Below are positions 1 to 7,848 of a stretch of 12,324 nucleotides of DNA, piece by piece. How positions within the stretch are numbered: position 1 is the stretch's first letter; each line of letters starts with the position of its first letter. A program made the translations under genes and the position numbers. Source of the DNA: Gemmatimonadaceae bacterium (GTDB lineage: Bacteria; Gemmatimonadota; Gemmatimonadetes; Gemmatimonadales; Gemmatimonadaceae); contig JANYKY010000376.1 of the NCBI GenBank assembly GCA_025357975.1, positions 1-12,324 of the forward strand, read 5' to 3'. The notes beneath the pieces were generated by a model that made no database searches, was not told the DNA's origin, and saw only the letters and a list, made by a program, of their open reading frames with translations.

Positions 1-152
1 CCGAGCGAACCACATGAACCCGCATCAGGCGCGCTGAACGGCCACGGATCAGAGACAACAGCAACTGCCTATACACGGACCAACTGCTCGGAACGGCCAT
101 CAAAAACACAACCCTCGTCCCAAACGGCAACGCTTCAGTCAAACAAATAAAA
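1..152. other. Left-edge fragment next to the IS, unassigned
   Basis: Two frames stay open here. The plus frame from base 1 runs 49 codons to TAA at 148-150, with a polar, low-complexity product. The minus frame, open from about 148 down to the edge, reads a hydrophobic stretch (VVFLMAVPSSWSVYRQLLLS). That stretch faintly resembles the C-terminal part of PTS EIIA-type domains. If the minus reading is right, this is a gene tail cut off by the IS; no matching 5' part is visible beyond 1534. I cannot decide between the two readings. Confidence 0.2.
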
Positions 153-1534
153 GGCTCTTCTCCCAACTGAGTGGGTGATTTTGGGACGATTGTCAGATTT
201 CAGGAAGCATGCATGTCAGTATCTTGAGCCGTAGATATTCAGGATCGCGCAGCCCGTAGGCTCGGCGTTGAAGGACTCGGATCTTGGTATTCAAGCCTTC
301 GACAAATCCCAGCGACACCTTGTTCCGAGGCTCGCAATAAGCAGCGATGCCATCCCAGTGTCGCTCGATCAGCCCGGCAAATTCTTCGTATGGTTTGAGC
401 CGTTGCCACTTCAGCGACGAGCACCATTGATCGAAGAACCGCCGTGCCCAGCCCTCGCGTTGATAATCCCATAGCTGGCCGAAGGATTCCTTCAGCATAT
501 ACGCAGTGTTGAGCCGCTTGTTGGCACCGAGTAACAGCTTGAGCGACTGCCGTCCTTCAAGCGTGAGATTCTCGCGATGCGACAGAAGCGTGTACTTCTG
601 ACCCTTGATGAAGCGGCGGTCGCGGCCAGAGAGCCGTTTGTACTCACTCTTCCTCACCTTATCGAGGGCATCGCTCAGGTGCCTCATTACGTGAAACTTG
701 TCAAACAGAATCCTCGCTGCCGGAGCATTCTTCTTCGTTGAGTTTGAGAACGCTTTCCACATGTCCATCACCGCCAGCTCGACACGCGCATTCTTCTTTG
801 GGCCCAGCCAGTTGAAGAACTCATCCAGGCTCGCCTCCGAGCGATCGGTTCCACCGAACCAGATCGGCCGCCGGCGGACGAGGTCGCTCACGATGATCCG
901 ATACGTGTGACCTTTCCGGATCGATACTTCATCGAGTCCGATCACCCGCGGCCCCGGCGTGCCGGAGCGCCTGAGCTGTTCCAGCATGTACTGCATCTCG
1001 AGCGCCTTGATAGTCTTCCAGTTCAGGTGCGTCTCCCGCGCTACATCCTGAATCGTCGACGCCCGGCAACGTCGGCCGACGAAGAAGGCGAAGCGTTTGG
1101 TGTAGAAGGGATTGTCCGCGAGAAAGTCGAGTCGCTCCTGCTTCACCGTGCCACAGCGTCGACAAAGAACCCGGCGAATTTCCAGGTCGAGGTAGATCCG
1201 GCGGTCGCCACACGAGAGATCCCGCACGCGGCGTGTCTTCCGATCGTACCATGTCTGGTGGGAAGCCCGCAACATCCGCAGAGTGTTTTTTTGGGCGGCG
1301 CGTGAGCGCGATTACCCGCGCACCCGGATCACCGAAAATCCCCTTGATCGTCGCACTGGGCCGAAATCCCGGGAATCGGTAAAGATCCCAGAGGCGGTGC
1401 TTGCGGTGACGTTTTGGCATCCGATGATGATGCGTCCTTCGCCGATACCCGCAAGCCCTTAATTCCTTGCTGTGTCAGCCTCGTCTTCAACCCGAATTCA
1501 GCACACATTTACCCACTCGATCGGGAGAAGACCC
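153..1534 (-). mobile_element. ISL3-family insertion sequence
   Basis: The element is about 1.38 kb and is bounded by imperfect terminal inverted repeats. The left end begins at 153 (GGCTCTTCTCCC) and the right end, read on the minus strand from 1534, begins GGGTCTTCTCCC. Over 31 positions 24 agree, including a shared GAGTGGGT block. One transposase gene fills most of the element on the minus strand. ISL3 elements usually make 8-bp target duplications, but the flanks (AAATAAAA at 145-152, ACAATTAT at 1535-1542) do not match. The element may have recombined or lost a flank since insertion. Family assignment rests on the transposase and the ends; the exact IS name is unknown. Confidence 0.85.
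193..1420 (-). pseudogene. ISL3 transposase with frameshifted N-terminus
   Basis: This is a DDE transposase of the ISL3 family, which cuts and pastes its own element. The main open frame (193-1275, 360 residues from ATG 1275) has the second zinc-finger pair CRRC (residues 38-41), the catalytic acids D115 (GLDE), D171 (AVMDMWKA) and E326 (GFVEGLNTK), and the usual C-terminus ending KILTCMLPEI. The natural N-terminus lies in another frame from ATG 1420 (MPKRHRKHRLWDLYRFPGF) up to an A7 run at 1286-1292. The third frame just after that run encodes CGCC, which would be the missing first CxxC. Joining all parts needs two -1 shifts, one at the A run and one near the GGG at 1266-1268. The gene is therefore probably inactive, or active only if recoded. 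Homopolymer sequencing error is the other explanation. Confidence 0.8.
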
Positions 1535-1594
1535 ACAATTATAGAACACTGTGTTAGCGCGAACTCACGACAGCTAGAACTACGCTAAGCAATC

Positions 1595-1720
1595 TCGGTG
1601 TCGGTCTCTGAAAAAATCCGCGTGTCGGCAGTTCGATTCTGCCCCTGGCCATTTATATAACCGCTTGGAGATCACACAGTTACGAAAGAACGGCCACGAT
1701 GTTCGGTGGCCGTTTCGTAT
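1595..1720 (+). repeat. tRNA-Phe 3'-end scar, copy 1, with terminator
   Basis: The 3' half of a tRNA-Phe-like sequence is visible. An anticodon-loop remnant CTGAAAA (1608-1614, GAA at 1610-1612) is followed by TCCGC and GTGTC. Then come an intact T arm (GGCAG 1627-1631, TTCGATT 1632-1638, CTGCC 1639-1643), acceptor strand CCTGGCC (1644-1650) and discriminator A 1651. No matching 5' acceptor GGCCAGG or D arm precedes it, so this is not a functional tRNA gene. The flank (GAGATCACACAGTTACGAAA and a hairpin) recurs at two more places in the window. It is best read as an attachment-site remnant or a segmental duplication of a tRNA gene end. The remainder of the gene-free interval (1535-1594 and 1721-1960) shows nothing I can assign. 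Confidence 0.75.
1681..1719 (+). terminator. Intrinsic terminator in scar copy 1
   Basis: Stem CGGCCAC (1691-1697) pairs with GTGGCCG (1706-1712) around an 8-nt loop. Outer ACGAAA and TTTCGT extend it, giving T-rich 3' ends on both strands. It probably ended the ancestral tRNA transcript and may now act in both directions. Confidence 0.65.
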
Positions 1721-1960
1721 TAAAGTCCTGAAAAAGTCCTCAAATTGGTTATCTGCTGAAGCACGCCGAGGTAAAAGGCTTCTACTTCGGGGGCGCGGTC
1801 AGTTGCGCAAACAGGTCCCATAATTCACATGCTTAATGGTTGCCCTGGTTGGCAGCTATTGTCGCATACAAGCATCTCTGCGAGAACCTCGACACCACGC
1901 AAGAGGTAGTTTACCAACTGACTGAAGTCGTGCCCCGCCAAGCCCATCACAGGAATTCCA

Positions 1961-2434
1961 ATGATCTCCAGATTGCTGCTGCTCGCAAGCGGCGTTGTCG
2001 TAACCCAGTCCGGTTTTGTCGCTTTGGCATCAAGTCCGGCGTCAACTGAAAATCAGATCATAGCTCTGGAGAAGGAATGGGCAGCCGCTATTCAGGCGAA
2101 GGATGTGCCGGCGATGTCGCACTTTCTGGCTGATGGATACTTTCTCGGTGCCGGTGTACAGGGAGGCACCATCATGACGATGCCGCGCGAAGGCTGGCTC
2201 AAAAATCTCGCGGCATACGATACGAAGTCTTACAACATCGACGACATCAAGGTGCACGTTTACGGCAAAACGGCGGTGGTGTTGATGCTTTTCAGCCAGG
2301 TTGCCAACCTCAATGGAGACGATCTCACCGCACAATTCCAGATCACGGATATCTGGGTGAAAACCCCAATTGGCTGGCGTGTTGCGGAACGTCATTCGAG
2401 CCGGCCCCGTCCGACTGCTCCGCAAAAAAAATAG
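1961..2434 (+). CDS. Secreted SnoaL/DUF4440-like (NTF2 fold) protein
   Basis: This 157-residue protein has a probable signal peptide (about residues 1-24, hydrophobic core LLLLASGVVV, cleavage near ALA-SS). A single NTF2-like domain follows: helix NQIIALEKEWAAAIQAKD, then FLADGYFLGAG, the strands VHVYGKTAVVLMLFSQV and a final ITDIWVKTPIGWRVAERH. These are hallmarks of DUF4440/SnoaL-like proteins, which bind small ligands or act as minor hydrolases or isomerases; the substrate cannot be told. ATG 1961 is preceded by AGGA with about 6 nt spacing, which supports this start. The tail is basic and proline-rich. The gene stands alone between two tRNA-Phe scars, so it is probably island cargo. Confidence 0.75.
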   Translation: MISRLLLLASGVVVTQSGFVALASSPASTENQIIALEKEWAAAIQAKDVPAMSHFLADGYFLGAGVQGGTIMTMPREGWLKNLAAYDTKSYNIDDIKVHVYGKTAVVLMLFSQVANLNGDDLTAQFQITDIWVKTPIGWRVAERHSSRPRPTAPQKK

Positions 2435-2660
2435 CCGGTCCTTGTCGACCTCTGGCTTCACAGAGTGTCTCAAGTCCTCAGGTTTGTTGAAGCGACAAGT
2501 AATCGCGAAGGCCGAAAAAAATTTCCACAAATTCTGACGGAATGTGATGGAACGTCCGATTACGACCGAAACTGAAGCAAACAACTGCAATGAACGCGGT
2601 CGCAGCGTCTTCGATTTCAGCAGCTACGGCAAACAACCCGAAGCGCAAACAATCTGTCGC
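2435..2660. other. Gene-free stretch before scar copy 2
   Basis: No convincing coding frame is visible between the DUF4440-like gene and scar copy 2. Short open frames here read through A-runs and show no recognisable domain. From about 2766 to 2848, after the scar, only a short AAAATC/TCCGCGTGT string near 2833 faintly recalls the tRNA-Phe anticodon-arm sequence. Confidence 0.5.
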
Positions 2661-2664
2661 AAAG

Positions 2665-2765
2665 TCGGTGTCCGTCTGTGAAATCTGCGTGTCGGCGGTT
2701 CGATTCCGCCCCTGGCCATTTCATAACATCTTTGAGACCACGCAGTTACGAAAAAACGGCAGTTG
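2665..2765 (+). repeat. tRNA-Phe 3'-end scar, copy 2
   Basis: This copy matches copy 1 from TCGGTG (2665-2670) through the T arm and acceptor strand. The T arm is GGCGG 2694-2698, TTCGATT 2699-2705 and CCGCC 2706-2710; CCTGGCC is at 2711-2717 and A at 2718. The same flank follows, TTTGAGACCACGCAGTTACG. The T arm is perfectly paired and differs from copy 1 by one compensated base pair (G-C against A-T). The terminator is lost: only the left side (AAAAAACGGCAG) remains. There is no 5' half, so it is not an active tRNA. Read on the minus strand, the copy yields a spurious peptide containing GGIEPPTRRF, a familiar artefact of translating tRNA-Phe antisense, which supports the identity. Confidence 0.75.
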
Positions 2766-2848
2766 TGATTCATCTTGGATATGCTGACCACCATTTTGCT
2801 CTCTAGAAATTCGTTGCCAGCAAAACCCGACAAAATCTCCGCGTGTGA

Positions 2849-4141
2849 TCAAGTCGCGGATGCAAGTACGACTGCGATCGCAGCGGCAGGCCGTCTGCCG
2901 CGCACACCAGCCCGCACCCGCATCGTCAGTGCAGCCGATGCGAGCGCAAGAATCGTCAACGCACTCAAGCCAGCAGCAAACCCTCCGGTTACGTCGCGGG
3001 CCACTCCCCATGCAAAGGGCATCGCGAATCCGCCAAGGTTGCACAAGCTGTTGATTGCGGCCGAGCCGATCGCTAATTCGCGAACATGCAGGACTTCTGC
3101 CCAGCCCGACGAGACTAACATAGAGATCGTAAAGCAGGTTGCGGCGAACGTCAGATAAGCACCGATCACTATCATTCGCGACGGCGCTATCGCAAGCGCG
3201 AGAAGTGCGCCTGACATAACTATAGAGAGCCAGAAGCCATTGAGAAAACGATCCCCGCGCCAGTCGGCGTAGTTACCGGCAACCAGCATCATGACTGCAC
3301 CGAGCACGCCGCCTGCTCCGACAACGTACCCGACATGCTGAGTATCAAAACCTGTCAGCGCCATGAGCATGAGAGGAGCGGAGAGGATGACGGTTGTCAT
3401 CACGCCGATATGGAGAAATCCGGTAGCAGACAGCAACAGCACCTTCGGATTGGCAAGCGACGCAAGCACATTGTGCGCTGGCGGCTCGCCGATCAGCGCG
3501 GCCTCGCGGGCCAGCTCGCCATCGATCCACGCTTTTTCCTCGGTAGTGAGCCATGTCACGCTGGCTGGCTTATCGGGCAGGAAACGAAGAATGATCAACC
3601 CGACGAACACCGATGGCAGTCCCTGCGCGAGAAATAGCCATTGCCAGCCGCGCATGTTGGCAAGACCGTTGAGACCTAGCAGCGATCCTGAAATTCCGCC
3701 CATCAGGAGCGAGGCAAGCGGCGCAGCGACATAGAAGCGGCTCACCGCGCGTCCCCGATGCGAAACGGGAAACCAAGAAGCGAAATAATAGATGACGCCG
3801 GGATAGAACCCCGCTTCCGCCACGCCCAGCAGAAAGCGCATGACGTAGAACTCCGCCGGCGTGCGAATGAAGATCATTCCCGCCGATAAGAGGCCCCACG
3901 TGATCATGATACGAGCGAGCCATTTGCGCGATCCGTAGCGCACGGACATCATGTTCGACGGAATTTCGAACAGCGCATAGCCGAGGAAGAACAGGCCGCC
4001 GCCGAGTCCGTAGACCGTTGCGCTGAACGAGAGATCGACGTTCATCTGTACCGCTGCGAAGCTCACGTTCACTCGATCCGTGTACGCGCACAAATACGCG
4101 ATCAGGATCAATGGCAGGATATGCCAGAGCGCTTTGCGCAT
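2849..4141 (-). CDS. MFS transporter, anion:cation symporter family
   Basis: This 430-residue protein has about 12 hydrophobic segments, as expected of the major facilitator superfamily. The first helix carries YTDRVNVSFA (residues 20-29), close to the DRxNxxFA signature of the ACS family (glucarate, galactonate, tartrate and phthalate type organic-anion/H+ symporters). The loop GSRKWLARIMITWGL follows helix 2, and GVAEAGFYPGVIYYFASWFP with SHRGRA around helices 4-5 is also typical. A charged central loop (LTTEEKAWIDGELARE) separates the halves. ATG 4141 has GAGG about 5 nt upstream. The frame stays open a further 111 codons to 4474, but that part runs through tRNA-scar copy 3 and has no transporter features, so I excluded it. 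The substrate is probably an organic acid; none can be named. The gene lies alone between scars 2 and 3. Confidence 0.85.
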   Translation of the reverse strand: MRKALWHILPLILIAYLCAYTDRVNVSFAAVQMNVDLSFSATVYGLGGGLFFLGYALFEIPSNMMSVRYGSRKWLARIMITWGLLSAGMIFIRTPAEFYVMRFLLGVAEAGFYPGVIYYFASWFPVSHRGRAVSRFYVAAPLASLLMGGISGSLLGLNGLANMRGWQWLFLAQGLPSVFVGLIILRFLPDKPASVTWLTTEEKAWIDGELAREAALIGEPPAHNVLASLANPKVLLLSATGFLHIGVMTTVILSAPLMLMALTGFDTQHVGYVVGAGGVLGAVMMLVAGNYADWRGDRFLNGFWLSIVMSGALLALAIAPSRMIVIGAYLTFAATCFTISMLVSSGWAEVLHVRELAIGSAAINSLCNLGGFAMPFAWGVARDVTGGFAAGLSALTILALASAALTMRVRAGVRGRRPAAAIAVVLASAT

Positions 4142-4389
4142 CGCTACCTCACCAATCGGTCCCTGATCGCTAATGATCGCAGCTCCCCGATTTCCGGAGC
4201 CCGAAGTTAGGGCGAACCGACGCGCTGGCGCAACAATGACATATTCGCTGCTTGCCCCGACGGATGGGCGACACAAGTTCACCGGCCATGAGCTCTCAGA
4301 AACCCGTCGCCATAATCGGCGCAGTGATTTTGCGTCCGCAACTCCCGAGTTTCGCCCGAAACTCAGTTGATCAAGTGATTCCTGAACGA
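4142..4389. other. Upstream region of the MFS gene, no gene
   Basis: This holds the expected leader and promoter zone of the minus-strand transporter. I see no clear -35/-10 pair, operator or coding frame with family features. Confidence 0.4.
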
Positions 4390-4455
4390 AATCAGGCGCG
4401 ACTAGCGTCGATTCTGCCCTTGGACATTTTATAAACCTTTGAGACCGCGCAGTTA
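4390..4455 (+). repeat. tRNA-Phe 3'-end scar, copy 3 (degenerate)
   Basis: This copy aligns with copies 1 and 2: GAAATC, a T loop changed to GTCGATT (4407-4413), CTGCC (4414-4418), CTTGGAC (4419-4425) and A 4426. The shared flank follows, TTTGAGACCGCGCAGTTACG. The T stem no longer pairs and the acceptor has substitutions, so this is the most decayed tRNA part. The 3' flank is nonetheless well preserved and leads into a perfect hairpin. Confidence 0.65.
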
Positions 4456-4491
4456 CGAAACAGCCACCTGACACGACAGGTGGCTGTTTCG
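4456..4491 (+). terminator. Perfect 15-bp hairpin terminator in scar copy 3
   Basis: CGAAACAGCCACCTG (4456-4470) is exactly complementary to 4477-4491 around a 6-nt loop, followed by ATTT. Both 3' ends carry GTTTCG, so it can stop transcription in both directions. Compared with copy 1, the second base pair changed from G-C to A-T on both sides, a compensatory change that argues for retained function. Confidence 0.75.
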
Positions 4492-4603
4492 ATTTAACCG
4501 ACGAAGTGTCGACACGGAATGGAGTTCTAAGCCTACAAGCTGGTCTGGCATATTAAATGAATGGAATGGAGCAAAACATCCCAATGCCTGGAGGCGGACT
4601 TTT

Positions 4604-4822
4604 ATGAATATCAACAGCGCGGTAGACAAGGCACACGAACAAAAAACGCTTGCCGAGATACTGAAGGAACCGGTTAGCGCGCTTCAAGGAGTTTCTGATG
4701 CTGACGCCGAAATGTTGAGGAGCGCGTTAGGGATCAAGAGTGTTCGTGACCTCGCCACCAATAAGTACTTCCTACGGGCGCACGCGATCTACCAGTTAGC
4801 CGAATCGGAAAAATCAGTTTGA
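4604..4822 (+). CDS. Small HhH-like protein of unknown function
   Basis: This 72-residue soluble protein has an N-terminal helix (residues 3-25). A compact motif LQGVSDADAEMLRSALGIKS (28-47) and VRDLATNKYF follow. The pattern, two short helices joined by a turn with GV/GI hydrophobics, resembles helix-hairpin-helix or DUF4332-like modules, some of which bind DNA. There is no signal peptide or membrane segment. ATG 4604 is preceded by GGAGG (about 9 nt spacing), a strong ribosome site, so the small gene is probably real. It lies just downstream of scar copy 3 and has no operon partner. The 203-bp gap to the next gene shows nothing clear. Confidence 0.65.
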   Translation: MNINSAVDKAHEQKTLAEILKEPVSALQGVSDADAEMLRSALGIKSVRDLATNKYFLRAHAIYQLAESEKSV

Positions 4823-5025
4823 CGTAGAGGTCGTGTTGTACGATGCAAAATGCTGAGTGCCGATGTTATCAGCCGCATGTTTCGCAGGGATCGGAGCGAT
4901 GCCTGTCGCACTATCGGAGAGTAGCTTCGCCGTGAAGCGCTAACCTTTGGAGAGGCGCTCGACCTCAATCGCGATGGCGTCGGCGATCCGAAAAAATCCT
5001 GAGAGACGCAACTACAACCAGTTGA

Positions 5026-5604
5026 TTAACGAGCTGGTATCCGCCGAAGCACAAGGACCGGATGAAGCTCGAAGCCATTGCGTGCTCTGCCTCGCTGCGT
5101 GTGGATGAAATCGAAAAAGCCCACACCGTCGATTTCAGCGAAACCGTGCTTTGGAATTGTGTGAAGAACGCGGCGCGCCTCGGCGAGATCCGCCTTTAAG
5201 GCTGAGTCACTCACACAGGCTGGGTCAGGAATTTCCACTACCATGATCGCTGCAGAATCAGCTGGATCGCGTAGGGTCAGGTGCCAGTCATGATCGTTCT
5301 CGACGGATATGTGTTCGATGATGCCGCGGATTCTGTAAACCGTAAGCTCATGGGGAGCAATGCGGTTGTTCCGCGGATAGGCGACCTGCGGAATTGGAAT
5401 TCGTCCGAGAGCGCGGATCGTTGTCGGCACCACACTTCGGCGAACCTGGCTTGCATCGTCGTCGCGCATAATCTTGACCGGCCAGCGGTCATAACCACAA
5501 TCACCCTCGGCAGCTTGACCACGCAAAATGAGAGGACACAGCAATAGCGCCGTAAAACAAATCAGCGCTTGCCGTGTCCTCTCGAAACGTTGCTTCAGCT
5601 GCAA
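5026..5604 (-). CDS. Secreted protein of unknown function, TTG start
   Basis: This 192-residue protein has an export signal (basic QRFERTRQ, then [15 protein letters not shown], cleavage near residues 30-34). The mature part holds three blocks I have seen together in uncharacterised exported proteins: [10 protein letters not shown] (104-113), VEIPDPAC (123-130) and [11 protein letters not shown] with [11 protein letters not shown] (160-184). These suggest a small beta-rich, possibly OB-like domain; the function is unknown. The start is TTG 5604, which lies 9 nt before the last base of the upstream gene (TGA 5597-5595). The two genes thus overlap by 10 bases and are probably translationally coupled. 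No ATG fits without losing the signal peptide, and no good ribosome site is seen. Confidence 0.7.
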   Translation of the reverse strand: MQLKQRFERTRQALICFTALLLCPLILRGQAAEGDCGYDRWPVKIMRDDDASQVRRSVVPTTIRALGRIPIPQVAYPRNNRIAPHELTVYRIRGIIEHISVENDHDWHLTLRDPADSAAIMVVEIPDPACVSDSALKADLAEARRVLHTIPKHGFAEIDGVGFFDFIHTQRGRARNGFELHPVLVLRRIPAR

Positions 5605-6425
5605 GCCTTGCCGTAAGCCGGGCGAGCTCCGGAAGCCTTTGCTTCAGCTTCAGTCATGTACTGACCTGCCTTCGTCGCTCCGTAGAATCTCGTACCTGGG
5701 CAGTGGTAGACCTTTGACGACGTATTGACCCATACCTTGCCGTCTCCCGGTGTTCCACGATCCACTGGTGCTGCTGCAGTGCGCGGAGTTGCGACCCTGT
5801 TCGTTGTACGAGGTGCCGGGATCGGCGTTGGCGTGGGCGTTGGCATAGGCGGAGTTGCCGTTGCGGGGACCTGAAGCGGTGTTCCTGTCGTCTTCGAAGT
5901 TGTTGAAGCCGCCTTCACGCCGCCGTGTCCGGAGCATGCGCCGCGTCCGGTGGTGTGAGAGATAGACCCGTCTGCGCAAGTGAGCGTAACTTCGGTTCCG
6001 GCTGTCGTGCTCGCCGCTCCTTTTGCAGCCTTTACTTCGGTTCTGACTGTGCTGGTGTTTGCCTTCGTCGCGGCCCTGTTGACTCCACCGTGACCAGAGC
6101 AGGCACCACGTCCACCCGGTGACGTTGTTCCATCAACGCATGTCAGCGCTACAGCAACCTTAACGGGAGCAGCTGCCGCTCTCGTTGCAGCCGTCGTTGC
6201 CGCCGCTGCAGTTTTTTCTGCCTTCTTTGCGGCTTTCGTTGCCGCTTTCGTTGCGCTCTTGTCGATACCACCGTGTCCGCTGCATGCGCCGCGTCCGGTT
6301 GTAGTCGAAGCAGTTCCATCTTTGCACGTTGCTGCGGTAGCCTGAGCGGATGTCGCGGACGGCGCCAGAAATGCGCCCGAGGCGATCAGAAGCCCGGCGG
6401 TGAGCGAGGCGAGGCGGAGATTCAT
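5595..6425 (-). CDS. Secreted DUF3761 triple-repeat protein
   Basis: This 276-residue exported protein has a signal peptide ending SATSAQ (residues 23-28). Three copies of the DUF3761 motif follow (C-x-DG-x-x-S, then [10 protein letters not shown]) at residues 34-54, 96-115 and 150-170. They are separated by long Ala/Lys/Thr linkers and a Pro-Thr segment (about 188-206). A conserved C-terminal module (228-276) starts [20 protein letters not shown] and ends with a second Cys, C275. Such modules are common at the end of secreted proteins; the role is unknown. ATG 6425 was chosen because the signal peptide begins there and CAGGG lies about 9 nt upstream. The frame is open to 6623 but the extra residues look non-coding. 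The stop overlaps the start of the next gene. Confidence 0.8.
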   Translation of the reverse strand: MNLRLASLTAGLLIASGAFLAPSATSAQATAATCKDGTASTTTGRGACSGHGGIDKSATKAATKAAKKAEKTAAAATTAATRAAAAPVKVAVALTCVDGTTSPGGRGACSGHGGVNRAATKANTSTVRTEVKAAKGAASTTAGTEVTLTCADGSISHTTGRGACSGHGGVKAASTTSKTTGTPLQVPATATPPMPTPTPTPIPAPRTTNRVATPRTAAAPVDRGTPGDGKVWVNTSSKVYHCPGTRFYGATKAGQYMTEAEAKASGARPAYGKACS

Positions 6426-6565
6426 GTGGGTACCCTGAGAATGATGAGAGGTCCAACACCAATGGAGCTTTATCCAAAACGTACTCGGCGCACCAGCCAT
6501 GGCGGGAAAAAGTAATCCGCGGTTAAGGTACGATGGCTGGTTCGGGCCCGTGCGCATAGATATAA

Positions 6566-6595
6566 CAAAAACAGCCACCATTATCGGTGACTGTT
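6566..6595 (-). terminator. Intrinsic terminator after the porin gene
   Basis: AACAGCCACC (6570-6579) pairs with GGTGACTGTT (6586-6595) with one mismatch. Read on the minus strand, the stem is followed by TTTTTGTTATA. It lies 45 nt past the porin stop and should end the pstS-porin transcript. Its core resembles the scar terminators. Confidence 0.7.
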
Positions 6596-6639
6596 TCGTT
6601 CGAGTAGCCTGCGCCCCCTGCACTATGTCGGCATAGGCG

Positions 6640-7845
6640 CTAGAAGTTCGCGACCCAGTGGAGAAAGTAAGTCCGGGTTCTTGGAACGCCGGTCAAACCG
6701 GTTCGCGTCTGACCCTGATAGTCGAGCGAGATCGATGACTTCTTCGATAAGTCCCACGTGACGCCGACTATGTAGATGTTGTAGTGAGCATCGACATCCG
6801 AATTGGGCTTGACGTTGTCGTAGCGAGCGACAATTCCCAGCGGAATGGTCGAATGCGCATCAGCAATCTGAAAAGGTTTTATCACTGTGTACGCAGAGTA
6901 GAGTCGGCCGGTGCTGTCCGCGACGCCGCGAGGTGATGCCGCGGTGTTGAGGCCGGTATCACCACCATCTGTGCGGCTTGCGTAGTCAGCGCCAATAGTC
7001 AAACGCGGATCGCGAATACCTGCGAACAAACCCCACCTGTTGCGATCTAGTCCGCTGCCGACAGGCCCGACTTGACCTGCAACAGGCGTCACGAACTTGC
7101 TTGCGATCATACCTCGATATAGCCATCCATCCACCGCGAAAGTTCGCAGATACGAGAGATCGCTTGCCGCGAGCGGCGTAACGGTAAGCCGCGCCTGATA
7201 ATCCTTGAAACGGTCAGTCTCTCGCGACGCATACCCAGGTCCGTTCGTGACCGCAGTATAGAGCTCTCCGTACTTGTTCGGCAGAGATACGATGCTGGCG
7301 ATGCCGGCATCGGCCGAAGAGAAGTATCCCGCACGCTCAACGGGGACCAGCGACAACCATCTCGGCCAGAAGTTTTCCTCGTGGTCGATGAACATGGTAT
7401 GCACGAGCCCAATGCGTCCGAGCACACCCCAATCACTGCTTTTCGCCGGGGTGATAAAATTGTATTGCAGGTACGCATACTTGGCGCGCAGTACCCACCC
7501 TTTGTAGTACGCATCGCCCGGCGATGACGTCTGCTGGAACAGATCGCCGGTAACGCGAATGCTGGCGTGATCACCTGCAGGCATCCTGAATGTGAGATAC
7601 GCACGTTCGACGTCGAACTTGTTCTGGCCCTTGGTGGCGCCTGCAGCACCCTGGTATTGGTAGTTGCCGAAGACAACTCCGGAAAAATCCAGAGTTGGTG
7701 CGGCGGGCTTTACGGGCGACGCGGGTTTTTCAGCCGGCTTGGTCGAATCAGCGGGAGGTGCCGCGTTGTTCTGCGCGCTTCCAGCAGAGGGAAGCAGGGC
7801 CATTGCGAGCATGGCCGTGCTGAAAACAATCGAAAATTTCTTCAT
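6640..7845 (-). CDS. Outer-membrane porin, probably phosphate-type (OprO/OprP-like)
   Basis: This 401-residue protein has a signal peptide ending SAGSAQ (about residue 25) and a Pro/Ala/Lys-rich linker (26-50). A long beta-barrel region follows, with alternating aromatic strands such as [30 protein letters not shown] and [13 protein letters not shown]. It ends YFLHWVANF; a terminal Phe is the usual outer-membrane insertion signal. Size and pattern fit the Porin_O_P group, some of which are phosphate-selective. The start ATG 7845 lies 3 nt after the pstS stop (TAA 7851-7849), so the two form an operon and are probably translationally coupled. That position suggests phosphate entry through the outer membrane. 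Selectivity is inferred from context only; no anion-site residues were checked. Confidence 0.8.
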   Translation of the reverse strand: MKKFSIVFSTAMLAMALLPSAGSAQNNAAPPADSTKPAEKPASPVKPAAPTLDFSGVVFGNYQYQGAAGATKGQNKFDVERAYLTFRMPAGDHASIRVTGDLFQQTSSPGDAYYKGWVLRAKYAYLQYNFITPAKSSDWGVLGRIGLVHTMFIDHEENFWPRWLSLVPVERAGYFSSADAGIASIVSLPNKYGELYTAVTNGPGYASRETDRFKDYQARLTVTPLAASDLSYLRTFAVDGWLYRGMIASKFVTPVAGQVGPVGSGLDRNRWGLFAGIRDPRLTIGADYASRTDGGDTGLNTAASPRGVADSTGRLYSAYTVIKPFQIADAHSTIPLGIVARYDNVKPNSDVDAHYNIYIVGVTWDLSKKSSISLDYQGQTRTGLTGVPRTRTYFLHWVANF

Positions 7846-7848
7846 GGC

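Noticed and set aside
1609..1651. Functional tRNA gene at scar copy 1
   Set aside because: There is no 5' acceptor strand or D arm, and the anticodon arm has extra bases; only the 3' half is present.
2624..2833. Minus-strand 69-codon frame containing ARGGIEPPTRRF
   Set aside because: It is the antisense translation of tRNA-Phe scar copy 2, a known source of false proteins, and no ribosome site or domain is present.
4142..4474. 111-residue N-terminal extension of the MFS transporter
   Set aside because: It reads through scar copy 3 and its hairpin; the ATG at 4141 has a good ribosome site and begins at the usual position before helix 1.
1595..4491. CRISPR or regular repeat array made by the three repeats
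   Set aside because: Spacing is over 1 kb and irregular, the repeats are tRNA-derived, and no cas genes are seen.
7107..7676. Minus-strand 189-codon frame inside the porin gene
   Set aside because: It is a shadow with Ser/Arg-rich composition overlapping a complete porin with signal peptide and terminal Phe.
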